9,780 nucleotides of DNA from the NCBI GenBank assembly GCA_028692515.1, contig JAQUXG010000052.1:1-9780 (forward strand), written 5' to 3'. How positions within the stretch are numbered: position 1 is the first letter of the stretch; each line of letters starts with the position of its first letter. The position numbers and the translations under genes were made by a program. Origin of the DNA: Kiritimatiellales bacterium. Its GTDB lineage: Bacteria > Verrucomicrobiota > Kiritimatiellia > Kiritimatiellales > Tichowtungiaceae. Positions 1 through 5,629 of the stretch are shown piece after piece. The notes beneath the pieces were generated by a model that worked only from the letters and a program-made list of their open reading frames with translations, did not search any database and was not told the DNA's origin.

Positions 1-678
1 GAAAAAATCGCGCGCTTCATCGCCGCCTTCGCGCCGATCCTGCTGATGATCGGCCTCGGTGGAATTTACATCGAAATCAAAACGCCCGGCTTCGGCCTGC
101 CGGGCATCACCGGCACCGCCGCACTGGTTCTCTTTTTCTTCGGCCATCACATCGCGGGGCTGGCCGGAATGGAAGATGTCGTGATTTTTATCATCGGCTT
201 CACGCTGCTTTTCATTGAAGTATTCGTCACGCCCGGGTTCGGTGTGCTCGGCATCAGCGGCATCGCGCTGATCCTCGTCTCCCTGCTCAGCGCCATGACG
301 TGGAAAATCCCGGGCCATGTTCTTCCGGCGCCGGATCTGGACACACTTCAAGTCGCCATTCGCAATCTGGCGTTCGGCGCGCTTGGAACCGGCGTGCTGG
401 GCTTTTTCGCCGGGAAATATCTTCCAAAATCACGGATCTTCCGACCGATCGTTCTCAGTCAGAGCACCACCAAAGCGGAAGGCTTCACCGCGGCTCAGGA
501 TCGCTATGAACTGCTCGGCAAAGAAGGCCTTGCCGAAATGAATCTGCATCCGGCGGGTCGCGCGCTCTTTAACGGCGCGCACGTCAATGTCATCACTCGC
601 GGCGAGTTCATCGAAAAAGGCTCTGCGGTGCGCGTGATCGAAACCCACGGCGCCCATATCGTCGTCGAAAAAATCTAA
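1..678 (+). CDS. NfeD-family membrane protein (ClpP-class), C-terminal part, 5' end outside window
   Basis: The frame is open from base 1, so the gene begins before the window; 225 residues are visible, ending at TAA 676-678. About five hydrophobic segments are seen (roughly residues 6-27, 34-58, 61-78, 80-98 and 122-140), with glycine-rich turns containing the repeated TPGFG motif typical of this family. A soluble tail of about 60 residues follows (from about 168: LLGKEGLAEMNLHPAGRA..., then VNVITRGEFIEKGSAVRVIE), which matches the NfeD OB-fold domain. In long-form NfeD proteins a ClpP-like serine protease domain precedes the membrane part; here it would lie off the left edge and cannot be confirmed. 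These proteins are linked to membrane quality control and often pair with SPFH/flotillin proteins. The gene converges on ftsZ and ends just before a shared terminator. Confidence 0.85.
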   Translation, partial: EKIARFIAAFAPILLMIGLGGIYIEIKTPGFGLPGITGTAALVLFFFGHHIAGLAGMEDVVIFIIGFTLLFIEVFVTPGFGVLGISGIALILVSLLSAMTWKIPGHVLPAPDLDTLQVAIRNLAFGALGTGVLGFFAGKYLPKSRIFRPIVLSQSTTKAEGFTAAQDRYELLGKEGLAEMNLHPAGRALFNGAHVNVITRGEFIEKGSAVRVIETHGAHIVVEKI

Positions 679-680
679 AG

Positions 681-695
681 TTCCAATGTTCGGAA
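681..695. repeat. Degenerate copy of the TTCCAA-N3-TTGGAA palindrome
   Basis: TTCCAATGTTCGGAA lies just after the nfeD stop codon. It has the same arm length and 3-nt spacer as the intragenic copies, with one mismatch in the right arm (TCGGAA). It is the only copy noticed outside a coding region in this window. Confidence 0.5.
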
Positions 696-723
696 AACTA
701 TTTCATTAACGAATCATCCATAG

Positions 724-758
724 AAAAACCCCATACTTTTAAAAGTGCGGGGTTTTTT
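724..758. terminator. Bidirectional rho-independent terminator between convergent nfeD and ftsZ
   Basis: The left arm AAAAACCCC (724-732) pairs with GGGGTTTTT (749-757). Inside, ACTT...AAGT (735-738 with 743-746) extends the stem around a TTAA loop, with an A/C mismatch and a G-T pair between the two blocks. The T run at 753-758 serves the plus-strand transcript, and the A run at 724-728 gives a U tract to the minus-strand transcript. It therefore fits as the 3' end of both nfeD and the ftsZ-terminal operon. Confidence 0.88.
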
Positions 759-793
759 GTTGTATTCGTCTTTAGATGAACAGTTTACAAATA

Positions 794-1915
794 TTATCTT
801 GGGAGTTTGATTTTACGGCGAATGTAAGCGGGCACATCGAGGTCTTCCCCGTTCCAGATCGTGCGCTCCGCATCCCCGAAACTTTTCGACCTCGGCTTGA
901 GCAGACTGGAAAGCTCGCCTTGCTTTCCGTTTCCGGCCGCCGACTTCAGGCCGCCGTGGCCGTCATCCACCATTGGCTCTTTCCACGCTTCAGCGGCCAG
1001 CACAATAACGGAAATCCGCCCCGCAAAAGCCGGATCGGTTGCAATCCCCATTTTGACCCAGCAGGTTTCGCTCTTCGGCGTAAGTGAATCGACGATTTGC
1101 TGAACTTCGCACAGCTTCAGATCTTCGCCGCCGGTGATGCCGATAATCATGCCGGGTGCCTTCTCAAAGATACCGCTGCCTTTAACCAGCGGATGAGCAA
1201 GCAGCGAATCGATCACCGAATCAGCGCGCCCTTCGCCGGTCGCGGTGGCACAGGCAAAACGGCAAAACGCATCGCAACTGCTGAGCATGGTATGCAGCGA
1301 AGTGAAGTCGAGATTACAGACACTGCCGGGACAGGCCAGCAGACGCCAGAGCCCAATCAATCCGGCACCTAGAATCCGGCTGCTGCGTTCGAGGCTTTCT
1401 TCAAGAAGGATGTCACCGTCCGGCTGAATCAGGGCGTTGGGCATCTCTACAATCGCATCAGTATAGGTGCGCATGCGGCGGATTGCGCTATGGGCTTTGC
1501 CCTGCGCCACAATGCCTTCAAAGGGAAACGGGAGAATCGTAAAAAACAGTGTGGTCGCACCGAAGCCGCGCGCCATGCGGGCCACCACAGGCGCCGCGCC
1601 GGTGCCGAACCCGCCGCCGAGACCGGTGATCACGATCAGTAGATCAACCCCGCTCAGCAAAGCTTCCATCTGGCCGGTGGAACTTTCTACACACCGACGG
1701 CCGACTTCAAGATCGCCCCCAGTGCTCATCCCATCTGTCAGCGCCTTGCCGACCACAACACGGTTTTCGATGGCGGTGCAGTTTTCCAAGGTTTGGAAAT
1801 CGCAGTCCATGACGGCAAATTCCATGCCCTCCGGCGCGCGCGGCGCGATCCGCGCCAGCGTATTGCAACCGGCGCCGCCCAACCCCAATACTAAAATTTT
1901 CTTTGTTTCACTCAT
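794..1915 (-). CDS. ftsZ: Cell division GTPase FtsZ, divergent
   Basis: Tubulin-like GTPase forming the division ring; 373 residues. The start is ATG 1915-1913, inside the end of ftsA, giving MSETKKILVLGLGGAGCN; the in-frame extension further upstream only rereads ftsA. Seen in order: T1 loop GLGGAGCN (about 10-17), GGDLEVG in place of the usual GANPEVG, tubulin signature GLGGGFGTGAAP (98-109), PFPFEG, T7 loop NLDFTSL (201-207), a variable linker, and a C-terminal peptide EDLDVPAYIRRK, the conserved tail that binds FtsA. Two changes stand out: Phe103 replaces Thr in GGGTGTG, and Ser206 replaces the second Asp of NxDFxD; the first Asp (D203) remains. In the FtsZ family both T7 acidic residues support GTP hydrolysis across the subunit interface. 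A TTCCAA palindrome encodes F40-E44 in the conserved DxQxL loop. Identity as FtsZ is secure; normal GTPase activity is uncertain. Confidence 0.93.
   Translation of the reverse strand: MSETKKILVLGLGGAGCNTLARIAPRAPEGMEFAVMDCDFQTLENCTAIENRVVVGKALTDGMSTGGDLEVGRRCVESSTGQMEALLSGVDLLIVITGLGGGFGTGAAPVVARMARGFGATTLFFTILPFPFEGIVAQGKAHSAIRRMRTYTDAIVEMPNALIQPDGDILLEESLERSSRILGAGLIGLWRLLACPGSVCNLDFTSLHTMLSSCDAFCRFACATATGEGRADSVIDSLLAHPLVKGSGIFEKAPGMIIGITGGEDLKLCEVQQIVDSLTPKSETCWVKMGIATDPAFAGRISVIVLAAEAWKEPMVDDGHGGLKSAAGNGKQGELSSLLKPRSKSFGDAERTIWNGEDLDVPAYIRRKIKLPR
1783..1799. repeat. TTTCCAA-N3-TTGGAAA palindrome inside ftsZ
   Basis: Perfect 7-nt arms with spacer GGT. On the coding strand it reads TTC CAA ACC TTG GAA, giving FQTLE (FtsZ residues 40-44), at the place where most FtsZ proteins have a loop of the form NTDxQxL. 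Confidence 0.85.
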
Positions 1916-3137
1916 GATTTCCGCCCCAAAGTTTTGAAAGCCAGACTTTCCATACGGTGCGGATCGGATCGGCCGGTTTAATCTGGCTGGCGGCATAGCG
2001 TACACAACCGATGGCGGCGGCAAAACGAGCACCTTCCTGCTTGGTGGAAAGTCCCACGCAGTCGTAGATGCGCCCGATCTGACACGGCGCGTTAAAAACC
2101 TGCTGCGCCAGATCGGCGATGCCCTCCATCGCCGTGCCCCCTCCGGTCAGAATCACCCCGGCATTGAGCTGGCCGGAAAGTCCGTCGTGTTCGATCTTGT
2201 CGGCAATGAGTTTAAACATCTCTTCGATGCGGGTGTTGATGATGGTATGCAGCGTCGCGGCGCGCACGACCCGCCCGCTGAATCCGCCTTCAGCCGGAAT
2301 CGAAATATTCTGGTCGCTTTGCAGCCGGTTAATCAGCGCGCTTCCGGAATCTTTTTTGAGCGCTTCGGCCTGCCGGCGGTTCAGGTTCAGTCCGCTGGCG
2401 ATATCCGCCGTAATATGGTCGCCGCCAACCGCGATCGATCCCGCAAGTTTGACCAGTCCCGCGTTGAAAACAATGTAGTCGGTCGTGCCGCCGCCCAGAT
2501 CAATCACAATCACCCCGGCGCGTTTCTGCTCGGGAGTGAGCACGGCCAGCGCGGAGCAGAATCCACCGAAGGCCGCATCGGCGCAAACAACCGGCACATT
2601 TTCGGTCAGTTTTTTCAAATTTTCAACAACGGCCCGCTGACCGTGAATCAGAAGCATTCCGACGCGCAGTTCTTCGGCCAGCATCCGCTCTGGATTGACG
2701 ATGCCGCCGCGCCCGTCGACTTCAAAATTCTGTTGCAGGGTGTGCAGGCGAATGCGCTCGTCCGAAAGAGGAATTTTACGGGCAACTTCGAGTGCCTGAT
2801 CGATGTCTTCACGGGTGATTTCGCCGCCGGGTTCGTCATATTCATTCAGTACAGGGATTCCGCCGATATGCAGCAGACTTTCCGCCCGCCCGCCGGAAGC
2901 CGCCAGATAAACGCTTTCGCCGATTGATTTATGCGCGACGGTTTCCGCCGCCTCCATGGCGCGGCGCACCGCCTCAAGCGCGAGTTCAAAGTCCACAATT
3001 TCGCCTTTGCGCACGCCGCGCGATTCGCATTCGCCCAGTCCGGCGACCATCAGGCCGCCGTCTTCGCGAACTTCTGCCATCAGGACTTTGATGGTTGTTG
3101 TGCCGATTTCAAGGGCAGTAATCAGAGGAGCCGCCAT
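1908..3137 (-). CDS. ftsA: Cell division protein FtsA, actin-like membrane tether
   Basis: Actin/Hsp70-fold ATPase that anchors FtsZ to the inner membrane and recruits later division proteins; 409 residues, a usual length. Seen: phosphate-1 loop EIGTTTIKV (about 10-18), a 1C/SHS2 region after about residue 85, phosphate-2 motif VIDLGGGTTDY (about 211-221), adenosine motif LTGGGTAMEG (about 327-336), and a C-terminal amphipathic helix rich in Trp, Ile and Lys (IRTVWKVWLSKLWGG), the expected membrane-targeting sequence. The start ATG 3137 has a clear Shine-Dalgarno 5 nt upstream that overlaps the ftsQ stop. The 3' end overlaps ftsZ by 8 nt (ATGAGTGA), which suggests coupled translation that would tie FtsA and FtsZ amounts together. 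Nothing in the protein looks degenerate, in contrast to its partner FtsZ. Confidence 0.96.
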   Translation of the reverse strand: MAAPLITALEIGTTTIKVLMAEVREDGGLMVAGLGECESRGVRKGEIVDFELALEAVRRAMEAAETVAHKSIGESVYLAASGGRAESLLHIGGIPVLNEYDEPGGEITREDIDQALEVARKIPLSDERIRLHTLQQNFEVDGRGGIVNPERMLAEELRVGMLLIHGQRAVVENLKKLTENVPVVCADAAFGGFCSALAVLTPEQKRAGVIVIDLGGGTTDYIVFNAGLVKLAGSIAVGGDHITADIASGLNLNRRQAEALKKDSGSALINRLQSDQNISIPAEGGFSGRVVRAATLHTIINTRIEEMFKLIADKIEHDGLSGQLNAGVILTGGGTAMEGIADLAQQVFNAPCQIGRIYDCVGLSTKQEGARFAAAIGCVRYAASQIKPADPIRTVWKVWLSKLWGGNHE

Positions 3138-3142
3138 ATAAA

Positions 3143-3147
3143 TCCTT
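3143..3147 (-). promoter_or_regulatory. Ribosome binding site of ftsA
   Basis: AAGGA on the minus strand, 5 nt before ATG 3137 and overlapping the TAA stop of ftsQ. It fixes the ftsA start and points to coupled translation with ftsQ. Confidence 0.8.
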
Positions 3148-3973
3148 ATTCGTAAGGGACCGTAGGGACGTTGCGTCCATCGGGAACCAGATCAATTGTT
3201 TTCAGACGCTCTCCCCGCTCTTTTGCAATCTGCAACGTACTGACCAGTCGAACCAGTTTTTCAACGGCAGAGTGCTGAGGAAACCGCACGGTTGTCTCGC
3301 CGTTGACGAGAACCGTCACAAAATCGGGATAACGGACATCAAAACGGTTAAACGCCAACTGAGAGCCCAGACTCAGCTGATCGGCAGCGGTCAGGATATC
3401 GAGACACTGGCGGATGCCGGATTGTTCGATCCGGCTGCCGGGCCGAATGCCATCCAGTTTTAAACCCTCGATCAACGGAAGCGACGCTCCGCTTTGCGTC
3501 ATGGGCAGGACAACTCCGCTACGATCAAGCAGGAACGGAAGCGCACGGCGATTCCACTTGATCTGTGCGCGGGGAACGCGCTCAACCACGTTGATCGTCA
3601 GCGTGTCGGGAAGCTGTCTGGAGATGGCCACCGATTCAACCAGAGGGACTTCCTCCAGCCGGGTGCGCAACTGGTTGAAATCCACACAGAACAGATTGGT
3701 TCCGGTTTGAAGGCCGGCATATTCCTGAAGTTGCGCCGGAAGAAGCCGTCCGTCCGTGGTAATATTGATCGTCTTCAGCTCGAATCTCGAATTGCGGGAG
3801 AAGAACAGAGAGCCGGCATACTTGAGGCCGATGAAAAGACCAGCCAGAAGCACTGCGGCGGTCACGCCCAGAAGAAGAACTACGACCGTACGCCGGAGAA
3901 CCGTTTTTTTCGCGGGCCGGGTTTTCGTCTTACTGTAGTACCGTTTCGGGGTTTTTCGTCTTTTTGCGGCCAT
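3146..3973 (-). CDS. ftsQ: Cell division protein FtsQ (POTRA-domain divisome protein)
   Basis: Bitopic inner-membrane protein that links cytoplasmic and periplasmic parts of the divisome; 275 residues. Seen: a very basic cytoplasmic N-terminus (MAAKRRKTPKRYYSK...), one membrane helix at about 29-50, a POTRA-type domain at about 63-135 (FELKTINITTDGRL..., NLFCVDFNQLRTRLEEVPLVESVAISRQLPDTLTINVVER) and the FtsQ/DivIB beta domain after it. The ATG at 3973 is preferred over an in-frame TTG at 3988, because GGAG lies 6 nt before the ATG, between the two codons. The gene follows ddl after a 29-nt gap and precedes ftsA by 8 nt, the usual dcw order. Assignment rests on domain pattern and position; FtsQ sequences are poorly conserved. 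Confidence 0.92.
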   Translation of the reverse strand: MAAKRRKTPKRYYSKTKTRPAKKTVLRRTVVVLLLGVTAAVLLAGLFIGLKYAGSLFFSRNSRFELKTINITTDGRLLPAQLQEYAGLQTGTNLFCVDFNQLRTRLEEVPLVESVAISRQLPDTLTINVVERVPRAQIKWNRRALPFLLDRSGVVLPMTQSGASLPLIEGLKLDGIRPGSRIEQSGIRQCLDILTAADQLSLGSQLAFNRFDVRYPDFVTVLVNGETTVRFPQHSAVEKLVRLVSTLQIAKERGERLKTIDLVPDGRNVPTVPYE

Positions 3974-3979
3974 TCCATT

Positions 3980-3983
3980 CTCC
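3980..3983 (-). promoter_or_regulatory. Ribosome binding site deciding the ftsQ start
   Basis: GGAG on the minus strand, 6 nt before ATG 3973 and downstream of the alternative TTG at 3988. It supports the shorter FtsQ by five residues. Confidence 0.65.
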
Positions 3984-4002
3984 GTCAATGTGCGTGAGGC
4001 CT

Positions 4003-4893
4003 TTATAACGAAGCGGTTTTCATGATTCGATCACAAAGCGCTGAAAACTCAATTCCGGCCTCCGCCGCAGCCTTGGGAAGCAGGCTGTGCGAGGTGAACC
4101 CGGGAATTGTGTTGAGTTCGAGTACATACGGCTCGCCTTCCGGCGTCATCCGGAAATCGACGCGGCCAAACCCTCGAGCGCCAAGTGCCGCGAACGTCTC
4201 CAGCGAGAGTTTTCGCATCCGTTGCGCGGATTCCTCGCTGAGCTCGGCGGGAATGACATAGCGAGTGGTGTCCACTTTGTATTTAGCCGTGTAGTCATAC
4301 CACCCCGCCGCCGTCACAATCTCAACGATCGGCAGAACCTCGCCATCGACCACACCAACGGTAAACTCACGGCCGGGAATAAAACGTTGTACCATAATTT
4401 CGTCGTCATACTGCCAGGCATCTGCCAGAGCCAGCGGCCATTCCGACTCATCAAACACCAGCGAGCAGCCGACGCTCGACCCCTGACGCGGCGGCTTCAC
4501 CGCGACCGGCGGCAGCATCGTCGGCGCGTCACCCCGGCACAGCACTTCACTTGCCGGAACCGGAACCCCGGCTTTACGCAGACACTCTTCGGTCAGTATT
4601 TTATCAAAGGAAATCCGGCTGGATTCAATATCTGCGCCGACATACGGAAGTCCCAGCTCCGTCAGCCGCGCCTGCGCACCGCCGTCCTCGCCGAACGTTC
4701 CATGCAACGCGATAAACACCGCGTCAATGCCCGCAGGAACGGTAAACCCGGGTGTGGTCACATCGATTTCGGTCACGGTATATCCGGCTTTACGCAATCC
4801 GTTGGCAATCGCCGCACCGGATTCAAGGGAGACTTCGCGCTCTGCAGAAAAGCCGCCCTTCAGGACGGCTACGTTTTGAAATTTCTTTTGCAT
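4003..4893 (-). CDS. ddl: D-alanine--D-alanine ligase
   Basis: ATP-grasp ligase that joins two D-alanines for the peptidoglycan pentapeptide in the cytoplasm; 296 residues, the short DdlB-like size. Seen in order: N-terminal LKGGFSAEREVSLESG, HGTFGEDG, ATP-grasp VKPPRQGSSVG, QRFIPGREFTVGV, the omega-loop YDYTAKY with the Tyr typical of D-Ala-D-Ala rather than D-Ala-D-lactate enzymes, and Mg-binding RVDFRMTPEG...LELNTIPGFTSHSLLPKAA near the end. ATG 4893 is chosen over ATG 4902 because AGGA lies 8 nt before the former and overlaps the latter. It begins 10 nt after the EEP gene and is followed by ftsQ, as in many dcw clusters. Confidence 0.96.
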   Translation of the reverse strand: MQKKFQNVAVLKGGFSAEREVSLESGAAIANGLRKAGYTVTEIDVTTPGFTVPAGIDAVFIALHGTFGEDGGAQARLTELGLPYVGADIESSRISFDKILTEECLRKAGVPVPASEVLCRGDAPTMLPPVAVKPPRQGSSVGCSLVFDESEWPLALADAWQYDDEIMVQRFIPGREFTVGVVDGEVLPIVEIVTAAGWYDYTAKYKVDTTRYVIPAELSEESAQRMRKLSLETFAALGARGFGRVDFRMTPEGEPYVLELNTIPGFTSHSLLPKAAAEAGIEFSALCDRIMKTASL

Positions 4894-4901
4894 GGGGTAC
4901 A

Positions 4902-4905
4902 TCCT
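4902..4905 (-). promoter_or_regulatory. Ribosome binding site deciding the ddl start
   Basis: AGGA on the minus strand, 8 nt before ATG 4893; it overlaps the TAG stop of the upstream gene and the alternative ATG at 4902, which it therefore rules against. Confidence 0.6.
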
Positions 4906-5629
4906 AGTGAACGGTAAAATCGCACACAATCGGCAAGTGATCAGAAAAGAGAACATTCGGCATCCAGCAGCGCTCCACGCTGATATCGGGGCTATGCAGA
5001 ATAAAATCGAGATGCCGCTTCGGCTTCCAGCTCGGAAACGTCGGTGAGTTGGCCGCATGGGCATTCACAAGTCCCGTCGCCGCCTGAAAAAGTCGAATCT
5101 CCTGCTCACCCCACAGCGCATTGAAATCGCCGGCAATGATATGCGGTTTTTTTACCGTCTTGAGCAGATCGTACAGATCGCCAAGCTGACGGTGGCGCAG
5201 GCGGGAACTCAGCGCCAGATGGATCAGGAAAAAGCTGACCGTTTCCATTTCCAGCTCAATCACCAGCTTCTTCGCGCCGCGATCGAAATAATGGAAGGTT
5301 TCCTTATGTTCTCCATCGCGCACCACAAAGGCGTTGCCCTGCTGATTCAGAAGCGGGAAATGGCGCGTCAGCGAATTTTCACCGTACTTCGAGCGATACA
5401 CATGGTAATGCCCAAGCCGATCCGCAATCGTCTCCGCCTGATTCATTTTTCCCGAACGGTATGAACCGGCATCCACTTCAACCAGCCCGGCCACATCCGG
5501 CTTTAAATCCTGCAGAAACTGTGTAATCCGCTCGAAATTTTTACCGGTATGGCGCAGATAACCGTTCAACGGAAAATGGATCTTCTTTCCGCCTGTTCCA
5601 TATCGAATATTATAAAGTACAAATCTCAT
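4904..5629 (-). CDS. Endonuclease/exonuclease/phosphatase (EEP) family protein in the murC-ddl interval
   Basis: 241 residues with all the landmark motifs of the Mg-dependent EEP fold (DNase I / AP endonuclease / inositol-phosphatase superfamily): LYNIRYG with N7, LVEVD with the metal-binding E51, IHLALSSRLRHRQ at about 136-148, AGDFN at 166-170, HLDFIL at 206-211 and the catalytic FSDHLP at 228-233. No signal peptide or membrane helix is seen, so it is probably cytoplasmic. ATG 5629 is preferred over ATG 5641: it gives a 4-nt ATGA overlap with the murC stop and the usual family N-terminus. The active site looks intact, so it should cleave a phosphodiester or phosphomonoester, but the substrate (nucleic acid, lipid or sugar phosphate) cannot be told from sequence. 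It occupies the place where murB often lies; it is not MurB, as no FAD-binding oxidoreductase motifs are present. Confidence 0.88.
   Translation of the reverse strand: MRFVLYNIRYGTGGKKIHFPLNGYLRHTGKNFERITQFLQDLKPDVAGLVEVDAGSYRSGKMNQAETIADRLGHYHVYRSKYGENSLTRHFPLLNQQGNAFVVRDGEHKETFHYFDRGAKKLVIELEMETVSFFLIHLALSSRLRHRQLGDLYDLLKTVKKPHIIAGDFNALWGEQEIRLFQAATGLVNAHAANSPTFPSWKPKRHLDFILHSPDISVERCWMPNVLFSDHLPIVCDFTVH

Noticed and set aside
1915..2032. Longer FtsZ beginning at 2032
   Set aside because: The extra 39 residues only reread the 3' end of ftsA in another frame. The family N-terminus begins at ATG 1915 with the T1 loop close behind.
2187..2927. 246-codon open frame on the plus strand
   Set aside because: Antisense to ftsA, which is complete and well conserved; no domain seen.
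4087..4917. 276-codon open frame on the plus strand
   Set aside because: Antisense to ddl, with a composition rich in Arg, His and Gln, typical of a shadow frame; no family resemblance.
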